NCBI GenBank assembly: GCA_964455525.1
Contig: CAYVWR010000002.1
Coordinates: 310,001 to 374,000, forward strand
Direction of reading: 5' to 3'
DNA length: 64,000 bases
DNA from: JAFDZV01 sp964455525
GTDB taxonomy: Bacteria > Bacteroidota > Ignavibacteria > OLB7
The translations under genes and the position numbers were made by a program. Below, in pieces: positions 35,723 to 46,528 of this stretch. Numbering within the stretch: the stretch's first letter is position 1; each line of letters starts with the position of its first letter. The notes beneath the pieces are model-generated. The model did not search any database. It was not told where the DNA came from and saw nothing but the letters and a program-made list of their open reading frames with translations.

Positions 35723-38662
35723 CTAGCGTGTAACGCTGATCTGCCCCTGTGCGGAACCTTCAGCCGTCTCGACACGATAGAAATACACGCCGCTTGGCAA
35801 CATTGTGCCATCGGCGCCTGTGCCGCTCCATTCGGTCGAGTGCCGCCCGGCCTTCTGCTGCACATCGTTCAGCAGGGTGCCGACACGGCGCCCTGCCGCA
35901 TCGTACAGCCAGAGCGAAACACGCGAGTCGGCCAGGAGCGTATAGCTGATGGTGCTTCCGGCGCTTGTCGGGTTCGGATGAGCGACTACCTGAAGCGTGC
36001 TGCCGAGATCGGCAGCGCCGGGAAGGGGAGTCTTCAGCAGAGCATCGCTTGCATTGTGTGCCATCCATACCTCGTAGGTTTCCCCGCCAACCGGATCGGG
36101 GCTGCCTGCGGCAAACTGGACCAGATCGAACAGGAATCTCTGGTTATTGAGCCAGTCGGGCCATTCCTGTGGATAGGCTACTTCCACGGTTGCCATAAAG
36201 CTCTCCTCCGGGTCGAGCAGGATGCCTCGGATGAACGCCTGCGGCGTCTGGATACGAATCATCGGGCCGCTTCCATCGGGGGCCTCGATCACCTCGATGC
36301 CTTCGCCCTGCTGTCCACCTTGTATCCAGCGCTGCATGATATGATTGGGGAGCTTAAAATGCAGATCGCAGTGGGCGAGCACTGTGCCCAGATCGCCGGT
36401 TTCGGCGAGTCCAAATCCAAGATCGGTCATGGTGGCCACTGCGGCAACGTTGCGTACGTTGATATCGGCCTGATGAGCAAACTCGAACAGCGATGAGACG
36501 TTTCTCCAGGCGATGTTGTTATTGTTGACGGTATTATCGCGCAGGTTGGCCCCCTCGGGAACGGTCATCGGATCGCTTGCAGCAACGAGGCGTGCAATAA
36601 GGCAGAAATGGTGGTCGCTCGGGCTGTTGATATGCGGTGGAACATTGGTCCAGGGTATGCTTACGATACGGGTCTCGCCCGGCAGCATGTTCGTTACCAG
36701 AACCGAGCCGATAACATCCCCCTTGAGCAATCCACCATCAATAAAGGAGTTCCAGTGGATCGGCCATGCCAGTCCGGTGGACGCCTTGCTGAAGTAGCCG
36801 TAGACACGTCCCTCCGGAAGCGCTGCCGTGCCGATATTCGTCAGCCGTACATAGAAGTAGTTGGTGGCGCCGACAACGGGCCGCTGGTTGACATCGTTGC
36901 CCGGCAGGTTGCCGTCGGGAAGTCTGCGCACCCAGATGTTCGGGCTGTTCCAGTAGGTGCCGGTTATAATGCCGCCGCAGGCCGGATTCGGTTCGGCACC
37001 GGCATCGCCCGTGCAATCGCCGATCATCACATCGGGACGTTCGAGCGGGAGCGTGACCGTAACCGGAAGCGTGAAGTTGGATGCCTTCAGTTCATGGTCC
37101 ACCGTCTGTACATATGCCTTGTAGGTATGTCCAGGGGTCAGGCCGCCAATTGTCCAGGTGCGGGTATGATTTGTATTGCCCATGGCCGGGATATGGCGAT
37201 CGCCGGTGCTGAAGTTGGACATGCCCGGCATGATGGTCTCGCCGGTTGTATGGTCGATGATATGCAGGTTGTAGGTCAGTGCCACCTGCGGGGTCTCGAT
37301 ATCGGTGCCGGGATTCCAGCTCAACTTGATCGAGTTCCAGGCTGCTGCCAGGGCGGTCAGGCCGGTTGGTGCCGAGGGGGCATTATTGGGAATGGACCCC
37401 AGGATGGTATTCCGGTAGATCTTCGAGTAGGTGGTATCAGGGGCGATGCGCCCGGCCGCCAGAACATCGAGTCTGCCATCACTATCGAAATCGCCCCAGG
37501 AGCCTTGGCTATCGTAGACGCCTGTGAAGGTGCCGCCGATGCTGGTGAAGCCGCCTGTGCCGTTGCCTGTGTAGACCTGCACATGCCGTGTGCCAAGGGT
37601 GTTGATCTTTCCGGTGACCAGAAGATCAAGCTTGCCATCGTTGTTGCAGTCGCCCCAGGCAACCGATCCATCGGAGACATTGGGGATGGAGGTGGGCACT
37701 GCCGTAAAAGTGCCGTTCTGGTTATTGCGATAGAGCTGGAAATGGCGGGTGGCATTCGGCTCGTAATAGACCGTCCGCCCCGAGAGGGCCAGATCCAGAT
37801 ATCCATCGTTATTATAATCGCCCCAGGCAAGGCTGCCGTTGGCAAGATCCATAAGGGGGATGCCTGAGTTGACAAGCTGGCCACCGCCATCGTTGCGATA
37901 GATCCTTGTTTTTGCATCGAGGTAGGTGTTGGAGTAGCCCATGACGGCAAGATCGAGATCGCCATCCTTGTCGTAATCGCCCCAGGCAGCCTCGGAGCAA
38001 TCAGCTCCTATCAGAGCAGGAGGAGCCATATCGGTAAAGGTCCAGCCGCCGGCCGCGCCATTATTGCGATAGACTGTGGCGACATTGCCCAGATGTGCCC
38101 TGGAGCCGGCCAGAAAAAGATCAAGGTCGCCGTCGTTGTCGTAATCGCCCCAGCAGACGGTGCCGGTGCGCACGTCCATGAACGGGCGTGGCAGCACCTC
38201 GACGAACGTGCCACTGTCGTTGCGATACAGCCGTGTCGCCAGGTTGTTGATATCGTAGCTATAGCCGGTAATCACCAGATCGAGATCGCCGTCGTTATCG
38301 TAATCGCCCCAGGCGGATCGGCTGTTCTGGTCGTGGGCCTGTGGCAGAAATCCGGCGCTGATATCGGTGAACGCCCAGCCGGGGTCCTGGCGGAATATCT
38401 TGGATATATAGAGGCCGTTGGTCACACGGCCGGTCAGCAGCACATCGAGATCGGAATCGCCATCGTAATTACCCCAGATGGCTGCTCCATTACATACCCC
38501 TGGAAGGGATGCAAAAATGTCGCTGAATTGGGCTGGTGCTGCTATGGGTGCGAGGAGTGTCGTGAGGAGTAGGGCGCAAGCCGCTCGTTTTATTCGGCGG
38601 GCCTGGTTGCCCGTTGTGCGGGCTGCCGTGTGCAGGGTTGCCGACAAACGCAATTGTCGCAT
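35723..38662 (-). CDS. Secreted FG-GAP propeller protein with T9SS sorting domain, paralogue 2
   Basis: 979 residues, same architecture as the 32328 gene: start MRQLRLS, signal peptide ending APIAAPAQ, seven FG-GAP repeats, fibronectin type III-like domain (APSAPTGLTALAAAWNSIKL), the MIGDCTGDAGAEPNP...YWNSPNIWVR region, and a T9SS tail (AHPNPTSAGSTISYTL, LYDAAGRRVGTL, SGVYFYRVETAEG). Propeller repeats and tail are more alike among the three paralogues than the region just before the tail, which may be the ligand-specific part. Confidence 0.9.
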   Translation of the reverse strand: MRQLRLSATLHTAARTTGNQARRIKRAACALLLTTLLAPIAAPAQFSDIFASLPGVCNGAAIWGNYDGDSDLDVLLTGRVTNGLYISKIFRQDPGWAFTDISAGFLPQAHDQNSRSAWGDYDNDGDLDLVITGYSYDINNLATRLYRNDSGTFVEVLPRPFMDVRTGTVCWGDYDNDGDLDLFLAGSRAHLGNVATVYRNNGAAGGWTFTDMAPPALIGADCSEAAWGDYDKDGDLDLAVMGYSNTYLDAKTRIYRNDGGGQLVNSGIPLMDLANGSLAWGDYNNDGYLDLALSGRTVYYEPNATRHFQLYRNNQNGTFTAVPTSIPNVSDGSVAWGDCNNDGKLDLLVTGKINTLGTRHVQVYTGNGTGGFTSIGGTFTGVYDSQGSWGDFDSDGRLDVLAAGRIAPDTTYSKIYRNTILGSIPNNAPSAPTGLTALAAAWNSIKLSWNPGTDIETPQVALTYNLHIIDHTTGETIMPGMSNFSTGDRHIPAMGNTNHTRTWTIGGLTPGHTYKAYVQTVDHELKASNFTLPVTVTLPLERPDVMIGDCTGDAGAEPNPACGGIITGTYWNSPNIWVRRLPDGNLPGNDVNQRPVVGATNYFYVRLTNIGTAALPEGRVYGYFSKASTGLAWPIHWNSFIDGGLLKGDVIGSVLVTNMLPGETRIVSIPWTNVPPHINSPSDHHFCLIARLVAASDPMTVPEGANLRDNTVNNNNIAWRNVSSLFEFAHQADINVRNVAAVATMTDLGFGLAETGDLGTVLAHCDLHFKLPNHIMQRWIQGGQQGEGIEVIEAPDGSGPMIRIQTPQAFIRGILLDPEESFMATVEVAYPQEWPDWLNNQRFLFDLVQFAAGSPDPVGGETYEVWMAHNASDALLKTPLPGAADLGSTLQVVAHPNPTSAGSTISYTLLADSRVSLWLYDAAGRRVGTLLNDVQQKAGRHSTEWSGTGADGTMLPSGVYFYRVETAEGSAQGQISVTR

Positions 38663-39496
38663 AAATAAATCTCCGGTGAAGTATGGTGATACCAGAATAC
38701 CGCATCATGGATTGGGATTGATATATCCCATGCAGTGTGTTGATTCGTGGAATTTGGTGTAGATGATACTAACGGGATTCGGTGCTGCCTGTGGCTGCTC
38801 CTGAATCCGGGACCATGCCGTTGTCGGCATTTTATGGACATGCTGCCTGTTGGTCTATCCCCGTCGGCTGTTCCTGATGGTTAGTCAATATATCCAGCCA
38901 TCCCGATGTGCGTCGTCTTTGCCGGGAATTTGTTGCTCGTATCTACGGATGGTTCAGGATGGACAGGACGGTGCTGATGTCGATAGGGTGATATCGGAAT
39001 TTATATTTTTTTTATTGATAGCGTTGCCGGGCATATCCGGCAATGGTTGTTCGACCATTCTGTCATGGTTCGCCGTTCAATATCAATGCCTGGATTGGAA
39101 AGAGCAGGATGTCGGGTGGTCGGTTTCCAGCATCGGGACTTCTGTAAATCTCCAGGGAGATGTTCCATGCCAGGGCCGATCGTTATGGTACCGTTGAGCT
39201 ATGGTACTGGTAATCAGAGCCGATGGACGCTCATCAAAACGTAGCCTCGTGATAAAATTACTGGCACAACTACTGATTCCAATGGAATAATTTACGGGTC
39301 GGAATAATTTTGTTTGAAAAAAAGCAAGATGGAAGTGGAATTTGTCGTGAGTTTTTATTATGTAGCGTGGTCGACTTGTATATTCTACCTGCTCATGCAT
39401 CCCAGTTGTGATGCTATAGGATGGTCGCTGGTTCCATCGAGGTGGCCGCCTCGATGAGGCATGTGTGGCAGCAAGGTGCCGTATGGTAAAGCAACC
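38663..39496. other. Spacer between FG-GAP paralogues 2 and 3
   Basis: About 830 bp without a credible gene on either strand; it is more AT-rich than the genes on both sides. I see no repeat. Confidence 0.35.
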
Positions 39497-39523
39497 GGCC
39501 CCTGCACTATGCATGCAGAGGCC
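39497..39523 (-). terminator. Terminator-like hairpin after FG-GAP paralogue 3
   Basis: GGCCCCTGCA pairs with TGCAGAGGCC with one mismatch around a 7-base loop, 26 bp beyond the stop of the 39550 gene. Confidence 0.5.
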
Positions 39524-39549
39524 AGTTGGGAGCTGGGGGGGCGTCTTTT

Positions 39550-42471
39550 CTATCGAGCGATGATGATCTGCCCCTGCGCGGAGCCTTCATCGGTTCCTAT
39601 ACGGTAGAAATAAGTTCCACTCGGTGCAGGCGCACCGATGTTGCTGTTGCCATCCCACTCGATCGCATGTGTGCCTGCTTTCTGCTCGGAATCGCTGAGG
39701 AGCGTGCGAACCAGGCGTCCGGCCGCATCGTAGAGGGCCAGGGTGATGCGCGAGTCGCCCGTAAGGGTATAGCTGATGGTGCTGCCGGTGCTTGCAGGGT
39801 TTGGATAGGCACCAAGCTGGAGCATGTTGCTCAGATCGGATGCGCCACCGATTCGGCTCTTGGTCGCCTGATGTGCTGGTAGATGGATAGCATATGCTTC
39901 GCCGCCAATCGGGTTTATCTCTGTATTGGCTATCTGGGTGAGATGCCATGTGAAAACCTGTCCGGCAAGATGGGGAGGGATGATCTCGGGATAGACCACA
40001 TGCACGCGTGCGGTGAACCGTTCCTCCTCTTCCATGCGGATGTTCTGAAGCTGTGCCAGCGGCCCAACGAACCAGACATCGTATGGCGAAGGAGTTTCGG
40101 TGGCAATGACAATCCCGATGCCTTGTGCGCCCCCTTCCGTCCAGCGGGTGAAGAGATCATGGCCGAGATCGACGCGGAACTGGCAAATGGTTGTCACCGG
40201 CTGCGTATCCTCCGGTGCGGCCGTTCCGCGCAATGTCATAAAGACCTGGCCTTCGCGGGGATTATAGATCTCGATCGGTGCGCCCGGATCGTTCTTATTG
40301 ACGATCGTCACGTTTTTCCAGGCGATGTTGTTGTTGTTCTGCACGTTGGTGAAGTTGGACTGCACCTCTGCAAAGGTGATAGGGTCGGCCGCCGAGGTGA
40401 GGCGTGCCAGCAGGCAGAAGTGCCGGGCATCGGGGTCGCCATAGTCAGCGGGGTTGGGAACGGTGTTCCAGGGGATCTGTACGGTTGCTGTAGCGCCGGG
40501 GAGCAATGCGGTGATCGTTGCCTGGCCGATGAAATCGCCATAGCGCACCCCACCCACATAATTGCCGTTCCAGTCACGCGGCCAGTCGAGTCCGGTGGAT
40601 GCCTTTGCGAAGTAGACATGAACAGTGCCGTTGGGAAGAGTTGCGGTGCTGATGTTTTTTACTTTCACATAGACATAGTTTGTCTGTCCCCAGATAGGGT
40701 TTTGCGGTGATGTGTTGGTAAGCCCATCCGGCAGATTGCGGACATAGATGTTGGAGCTGTTCCAGAGGGCGGAGCAGATCATGTTCGGCTCGGCACCGAG
40801 ATCGGCCGGGCAGTCCCCGATCATTGCGTCCGTGGTGGTGCTTGGCAGCGTTACCGAGAGGCCACAGGTGAATGGCGACGGCGCAAAGGCTCCGTCGATG
40901 GTCTGGACACAGATGCTATAGGTGTGCCCAGGGGTGAGCCTGCCGATCGTCCAGGCCCTGTTGTGATTGGTGTTTCCCATCTGCGCCAGCCAGCGTGTGC
41001 CGGTGGCAAGATCGGCCATCGGCGACATCACAAACTTGTTCGCCGTGACGTCGAAGATCGAGAGGTTGTAGGTAAGCGCGTTTGTCGGCGTCTCATTGTC
41101 GGTTCCGGCGTTCCACGACACCGAGAGCGAATGTGCCGAGCTTGCCGAGAGCGAAAGCGAGGATGGGGCGGTGGGCGCAGTGTTGGCGCTCACCGATGCC
41201 ACGTTCCGATAGATCGTGGAGGAGCTTGTGCTACCATTGTGCCCGGCGATGAGGATGTCGAGCCTGCCATCGTTATCGTAATCGCCCCAGCTTGCCTGGC
41301 TTTCATAAAGATCCGTCAGAGCTGCGTTGGGGTCCGCTGTAAATGTCCCGTTTCCGGCCCCTATATATACCGTCGTCAACGGGGTTCCCGTGCTTACATC
41401 GCCGGTGGCGACGATATCGAGCTTGCCATCGTTATTATAATCGCCCCATGCTGCACTGCCATCGGAGATGCCGATAAGGCTGGCCGTCTGTGTAAAGGTC
41501 CCATTCTGGTTGTTGCGATAGACCAGCAGGTACTTCTGAAAAGAGTTTTTGCTGCCGGAGATCAGGATATCCAGATAGCCGTCATTGTTGCAATCCCCCC
41601 AGGCGACACTTCCGTTGCCCAGATGTTCAATGTTGCGTATGCTGGTTTTGACGAAATAACCGCCATCATTACGATAGATGATCGTCTGCGGCACCGAGCC
41701 GATATTGGAATATCCCATAACGATCAGATCCAGATCGCCGTCGTTGTCGTAATCGCCAAAATCACCGTCGGACCACATAACCTTCATGAATCTGATATTG
41801 CTGAGCGTAGGGTCGATATCGGTAAAGTTCCAGCCGCCGCTCCCGTTGGCGCCATCGTTCCTATAGATGGTTGCAAACCGGGTCGATCCGTTGCGGGTGC
41901 CGGTGACGAACAGATCGAGATCGCCATCGTTATCGAAATCGGCCCACTTGACCGAGCCAAGCGCCACATCTGCGAACGGGTTTGCCGAGATCGTGACCGG
42001 GGTAAAGGTGCCGCCGTTGTTCTGAAAGAGTTTTGTAATCGGGCCGGAGGGGACTACGCCGGATAATCCGGTGATAATAACATCGAGATCGCCATCGTTA
42101 TCAAAATCTCCCCATGCGCTTCTGCTATTGCCTGTGGAGCCGTAGATCGGGGCCAGACCTGCTGCAAGAGCAAGAAATGAACTGCTGTCGTTCCTATAGA
42201 TATCCGCGAATGCTGCCCCCCCGTTCTGCATTCCGGTGAGGAGAACATCAAGTTTGCCATCACGATCATAATCGCCCCAAAGCGCCGAGCCATGGTGCAC
42301 GCCGGTGAGAGAAGCACCGGCATTGGTAAATGTTGGCTGTGCCGATGCCATGGCTGTTCCAAGAAGAACCGTAGCCATCCAGAGGCCTAGCCCACGGATG
42401 CTTCTGCCAACCGTTTTCATTGTCATTGTGTGGGCTTTCTGTGTTGCTTCCGACAGAGACGCTTGTTGCAT
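39550..42471 (-). CDS. Secreted FG-GAP propeller protein with T9SS sorting domain, paralogue 3
   Basis: 973 residues. ATG 42471 follows GAGGTTCC, the same leader seen at paralogue 1, so the longer N-terminus (MQQASLSEATQK) is kept. Signal peptide ends AMASAQ. Seven FG-GAP repeats, fibronectin type III-like domain (APSSLSLSASSAHSLSV), MIGDCPADLGAEPNM region, a divergent segment (YNPREGQVFMTLRGTAAPED), and a T9SS tail (AYPNPASTGSTISYTL, SGTYFYRIGTDEG). The most diverged of the three, which suggests the oldest split. Confidence 0.9.
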   Translation of the reverse strand: MQQASLSEATQKAHTMTMKTVGRSIRGLGLWMATVLLGTAMASAQPTFTNAGASLTGVHHGSALWGDYDRDGKLDVLLTGMQNGGAAFADIYRNDSSSFLALAAGLAPIYGSTGNSRSAWGDFDNDGDLDVIITGLSGVVPSGPITKLFQNNGGTFTPVTISANPFADVALGSVKWADFDNDGDLDLFVTGTRNGSTRFATIYRNDGANGSGGWNFTDIDPTLSNIRFMKVMWSDGDFGDYDNDGDLDLIVMGYSNIGSVPQTIIYRNDGGYFVKTSIRNIEHLGNGSVAWGDCNNDGYLDILISGSKNSFQKYLLVYRNNQNGTFTQTASLIGISDGSAAWGDYNNDGKLDIVATGDVSTGTPLTTVYIGAGNGTFTADPNAALTDLYESQASWGDYDNDGRLDILIAGHNGSTSSSTIYRNVASVSANTAPTAPSSLSLSASSAHSLSVSWNAGTDNETPTNALTYNLSIFDVTANKFVMSPMADLATGTRWLAQMGNTNHNRAWTIGRLTPGHTYSICVQTIDGAFAPSPFTCGLSVTLPSTTTDAMIGDCPADLGAEPNMICSALWNSSNIYVRNLPDGLTNTSPQNPIWGQTNYVYVKVKNISTATLPNGTVHVYFAKASTGLDWPRDWNGNYVGGVRYGDFIGQATITALLPGATATVQIPWNTVPNPADYGDPDARHFCLLARLTSAADPITFAEVQSNFTNVQNNNNIAWKNVTIVNKNDPGAPIEIYNPREGQVFMTLRGTAAPEDTQPVTTICQFRVDLGHDLFTRWTEGGAQGIGIVIATETPSPYDVWFVGPLAQLQNIRMEEEERFTARVHVVYPEIIPPHLAGQVFTWHLTQIANTEINPIGGEAYAIHLPAHQATKSRIGGASDLSNMLQLGAYPNPASTGSTISYTLTGDSRITLALYDAAGRLVRTLLSDSEQKAGTHAIEWDGNSNIGAPAPSGTYFYRIGTDEGSAQGQIIIAR

Positions 42472-43806
42472 AAGGAACCTCTATTGAAATATGGTGATCG
42501 AGAGACCCGATTTTCCGGCGGGATACATGCTCCAGGCCTGTATCGGCCCAAGATGATTTGGACATGGCCCGGCCATCGATCCGAATAAATGTGATGGCAC
42601 TTCAGGTATAGCGGATGGCCAATTGCCTCTGGTGCTGGACCTTCGATAATGGCAATAACCAACAGGGGGCGGAAATTCCGTCCTGATTAGCATCCTGAAC
42701 ATCACCGGATATATCCGGGATCGGCAGAGACGGCATCACTGGTCGCAATGATGCCGTCTAGGAAATTGTTTGCGTAGATGGCGGAAGCGATAACTATATG
42801 TATACCGCGCTATGTATCCGCACTACGTCTGTTGTCTATGAGAACACAGGTAGAAAGGTGGTCACCACTAAAGATGGGCGACGTTGCCATCGTACGCCAG
42901 CGCTGGGCCTGTACGAAGCGATAGCCGAGGTTGAACTGGGCACGACACAACTGTTATCTGATGGTGTTCCGGGATTGGATATCGCCGGACATGCTGATAA
43001 ATGTATGAACTGGTACTGAATTACCCTACCGATATCTTTATTGCCGATTTATTTTAATACTGCTGATGTTCATAGGTATATCGGCGGGGTGGCCGAACTC
43101 TGCTGATCGCCTGTCAGCCGATAACGGGCTGCCCCTGTCGCATGCCCGGCCTGCCAACATCAAAGATCCGGCAGAAAAGGATGATGAGCGCGTGCCGCAG
43201 ACTGTTCTGGTAGAGATGGTGCTCTGCGTTATCGAGAGCGGCCGGGGCGGGTTCCTTCAGGGGGAGTGGGGCTTTTCGGTGCAGGCAACGATCCTGGTAA
43301 TCCCAGCACCTATGCCCGGCAGGGGCATGCAGCGATTGCCCGAAATAATATTGGCCGAAATGTCCGCGAGATCGACAATGTTAGTTTCATGAGAGGCTCG
43401 AAGTGCCCTGTTATCGTTCTTCCCGTATTCAGTGCCGAATAAGTATGAAGCAGGGCGCCGTTGCAATCCTTGTGTTCCTTTTCCTTAGATGTTCGCTCTG
43501 CCCTGCTACTATGTGCGACTATAGTAGCGGGAGCTATGCGAACGGTAGCATGAGGCTAGTCCGGACCCGGCCGGGCTTGTAGGCGGGCGGTGCCGCAGCG
43601 CGCTGATGTCCCACCATAGGACGGGATGGATGTAGCGGTATGGCATGGAACACCTGCGATGTTCATGGTTGTTCTGATGGCCTGCATCCGCGCTGAATGC
43701 GCTCCATGCCAGCCGGTGCTTGCAGAGTTACCAGAGATCGCCTGCTGTTGTGCTGCTCCCTCCGAGCGTTATTTTGTGGCATTCCTATCAAGTATACCGG
43801 ATCGCC
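42472..43806. other. Gene-poor region
   Basis: More than 1.3 kb with only short, shadow-like frames. I see no domain, tRNA or terminator. Decayed genes are possible but not recognisable. Confidence 0.4.
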
Positions 43807-44763
43807 ATGAACTATATCGATGTATTACTGGGTTGTATCGTTCTCCTTGGCATCAGAAGCGGATGGCAGCGAGGATGTCTACAAAGCTCGATCGATCTCG
43901 GGCGATGGATCGGCGCGTTATGCCTTGCGCTCTTCTTCTACCGGCATGTCTCGCTTGCCCTTGGTGACTGGTACGATTGGACCGGGTCGGCACGGGCACC
44001 GGTGGCGTTTCTCCTCAGCATTGTTCTTGCAATTGGCCTGACAGGGTATATGGAGAGATTGGTGCTTGTGCGGATACCATATCAGGCACAGAGGCATCGG
44101 CTGAACCGGGTTCTTGGGCCGATACCGGGTGCAATGCGTGGGCTTGTCCTTGCTGCCATCCTTTCTCCTATTCTTCTGTCGCTCCCTCTTCCAACCGGTG
44201 CGAGCGAAACTGTGCGCGAAAGCCCTATCGCCAACTTGCTGGCGGCACAGATCGATAAGATGGATGTCATGCTCGATCCTGAGATTCAGGAGGGTATCAA
44301 CGAAACGCTGAACAATCTTCTGGTACGCCCGGAATCGGATCAACTTGTGGCGCTGCCGTATACGGTGCAGTCGCCGAAGCCTCGCCCGGATCTCGAAGCG
44401 GATATGCTGAACCTTGTGAACGAAGAACGGGCTGCGGAGGGGCTGAAGGCCCTTGTTGCCGATACGGCGTTGCGGCATGTCTCGCGGCTGCATTCCACCG
44501 ATATGTTCAACCGGGGATATTTCTCCCATGTGACGCCCGATGGGCTTGACCCTTTCGATCGCCTTCGCCGGGGCGGCATAGCATTTCGTATGGCGGGGGA
44601 GAATCTGGCGCTGGCGCCCACCTTGACGATCGCCCATAGCGGGTTGATGAACTCTCCCGGGCATCGTGATAATATTCTGCGTCCGCAGTTCGCTTTTGTC
44701 GGCATCGGCATCATGGATGGCGGTGAGCATGGATTGATGGTGACGCAGACCTTTCGGAACTGA
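43807..44763 (+). CDS. CvpA-like membrane domain fused to an extracytoplasmic CAP/SCP domain
   Basis: Start at ATG 43807 (MNYIDVLLGCIVLL). Residues 1-170 match the CvpA family: four hydrophobic segments with the starting helix I.DVLLG.I...G...G. Residues about 200-318 form a CAP (SCP/PR-1, YkwD-type) domain: DMLNLVNEERAAEGL, HSTDMFNRGYFSHVTPDG, AGENLALAP, HSGLMNSPGHRDNIL and GIGI. The His/Glu residues of the CAP pocket are present. The CAP domain should lie outside the cytoplasmic membrane. Similar CvpA-CAP fusions are known in this phylum; role in envelope maintenance is inferred. Confidence 0.85.
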   Translation: MNYIDVLLGCIVLLGIRSGWQRGCLQSSIDLGRWIGALCLALFFYRHVSLALGDWYDWTGSARAPVAFLLSIVLAIGLTGYMERLVLVRIPYQAQRHRLNRVLGPIPGAMRGLVLAAILSPILLSLPLPTGASETVRESPIANLLAAQIDKMDVMLDPEIQEGINETLNNLLVRPESDQLVALPYTVQSPKPRPDLEADMLNLVNEERAAEGLKALVADTALRHVSRLHSTDMFNRGYFSHVTPDGLDPFDRLRRGGIAFRMAGENLALAPTLTIAHSGLMNSPGHRDNILRPQFAFVGIGIMDGGEHGLMVTQTFRN

Positions 44764-45415
44764 GATCCCATGCCGGAATACCAGCACGATAGTGCGTGCC
44801 ATGTTTTATATGAATAAGGGCGTGGCGCTGTCTGGTTCCAGGAATGAGGGATGTTCTAAAGAAATCCTTCCCGGCTATGAGAAAAATCCGAAACGAACGT
44901 GCGTAATGGTTTCAGTCGTGATCCTCATATGCAGGGCACAAGGTGGTGCTAGAGTTCTCAGTGGGCTGCCATGGCACTGTTCTCGATTAATGCCGTTATG
45001 CGTGATAGGGAGAATATTATCGGCATGATCGCTCCGGTGTGCCGATGTTTTTTTTCTAATTCATCCCCGGCCATTCCTGCCACTCTTCATATTCCTACAT
45101 AGTTCGTCGCCGATAATTCCATTCATCCTTGCTGGCATCGTTTGGATGCCCATCTGTTGCGGACACGAAATGCCGGGTGGGATTCAATCCTGGCGCGTGT
45201 TGCGATGGAATTGCTGTTGATTATACTGCATTCCAGGCATCGATTGCGATAATAATGGCCGCCGGCCGTGCTGTGCGATAATATTTATCAAAGAGCAGGC
45301 AATGGAATATAGTTGTTGTATTCAGGATGTATATCAATTATATTCGTATTGGTTGGTCCACCAATATCACAACCACCCCCGAATATAAACCACCATACCA
45401 TATACGGAGGATCAG
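44764..45415. other. Gene-poor region
   Basis: No credible gene. The last 100 bp are AT-rich and lead into GGAGG before the next gene, so its promoter is probably here. Confidence 0.35.
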
Positions 45416-45892
45416 ATGCCTGATCTTAGCTTTAGCATGCAGGCACAGCTGCAGACACAGTGGTGCTGGTCGGCTGTTGCGACAAGTACCTCATTGTTTT
45501 ACAATGCGGGGAGCACCTGGACACAGTGTGCGCTTGTAAACGCGGAACTGGCGCAGACCACCTGTTGTTCCAACGGCTCGTCGGCGGCGTGTAATATTCC
45601 CTGGTACCTGGATCGTGCCCTGTCGAGGACCGGCAACCTTAGCTCCTGGGCGAACGGTGCTTCGACTTTTGCCACCGTTCAGTCGCAGATCAACAGCGGG
45701 CGAGCACATGGGGCACGAATCGGATGGAGCGGCGGCGGTGGCCATTTTGTCATGGTAACCGGCTATACAGACAGTCAGTTGTTGACTGTGCGCGACCCCT
45801 GGTACGGCACATCGTATATCACCTATACGACGTTGAAGACCAATTATCAGGGCTCGGGTTCATGGACCCATTCCTATTTCACCAAACCATAA
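45416..45892 (+). CDS. Papain-like cysteine protease (AvrRpt2/C39-like)
   Basis: 158 residues, no signal peptide, with GGAGG eight bases before the ATG. QTQWCWSAVATSTSLFY holds the catalytic Cys after the usual Gln-x-x-W; GGHFVMVTGY supplies the His; VRDPWYGT supplies the third residue region. A cluster of further cysteines (TTCCSNG, AACN) is typical of the pfam Papain-like_cys_pep group. The gene product starts directly with the mature domain, so it is either cytoplasmic or exported without a classical signal. It is followed 12 bp later by a hypothetical gene, probably its partner. Confidence 0.82.
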   Translation: MPDLSFSMQAQLQTQWCWSAVATSTSLFYNAGSTWTQCALVNAELAQTTCCSNGSSAACNIPWYLDRALSRTGNLSSWANGASTFATVQSQINSGRAHGARIGWSGGGGHFVMVTGYTDSQLLTVRDPWYGTSYITYTTLKTNYQGSGSWTHSYFTKP

Positions 45893-45904
45893 GGGGAGCT
45901 TCCA

Positions 45905-46495
45905 ATGGCCTTGATTATTCCGACTCCGCCCGCGGAGTCCCTGAATGCATTGCAATCGGCCGTAGCGGATTACCCGGAGGTACGTGCTCTGGTGGGGGCG
46001 AACTTCACGGCGATCGGTCCGGCTGGCAGCGATAACCTTCTGCCTCACAAGGTCTTTACTGTCGGGCTGAGCGATCTTGTTAGCGGCAACTGGGTTGCCG
46101 CCGCGCAGCTTGTTGGCTGGAGATACCTTATGCAGCGCCAGGGAGTGCCGGGAGTGTCCGCTGAGGTGGCTGTCTCCTCATCCGGTGAGCATCGCTTCGC
46201 ACAGTTGAACGAGGGGCCGTTTGTGGATCAGACGGCCCATCTTATAGCGGAGGTCGATGGTCGTGAGCCGATGAAGGGGGGAAGCTACGAGCTTGCCGTT
46301 CTAAGGATTCCCGCGCTCTATGTGATGGCGCTCTGGATGCGGGGCAACGGCCAGTCCGAGGATGTCATCATCCCGATGGAGCCTACGCTCGAGACTCTGG
46401 AGCCGGGACATCAGTATACCATTGCCGAGCTATCGCCGATCCTTGCCGCAGCCGCCAGCGAGCGTCTGGGATTCGACGATACGCCGCAGGCGTAA
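45905..46495 (+). CDS. Partner protein of the papain-like protease, function unknown
   Basis: 196 residues; GGGGAG lies 8 bases before the ATG, and the gap from the protease gene is only 12 bp, so the two form an operon closed by a strong terminator. The sequence is alanine-rich and acidic: SLNALQSAVADYPEVRALVG, ISVS-type strands in the middle (GVSAEVAVSSSGEHRFAQL), FVDQTAHLIAEVDG. No known domain. Possible roles are inhibitor, chaperone or substrate of the protease; all inferred from position. Confidence 0.65.
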   Translation: MALIIPTPPAESLNALQSAVADYPEVRALVGANFTAIGPAGSDNLLPHKVFTVGLSDLVSGNWVAAAQLVGWRYLMQRQGVPGVSAEVAVSSSGEHRFAQLNEGPFVDQTAHLIAEVDGREPMKGGSYELAVLRIPALYVMALWMRGNGQSEDVIIPMEPTLETLEPGHQYTIAELSPILAAAASERLGFDDTPQA

Positions 46496-46528
46496 CCAGG
46501 CGGTGTGCCTGGCGATGATTGTTGTACT

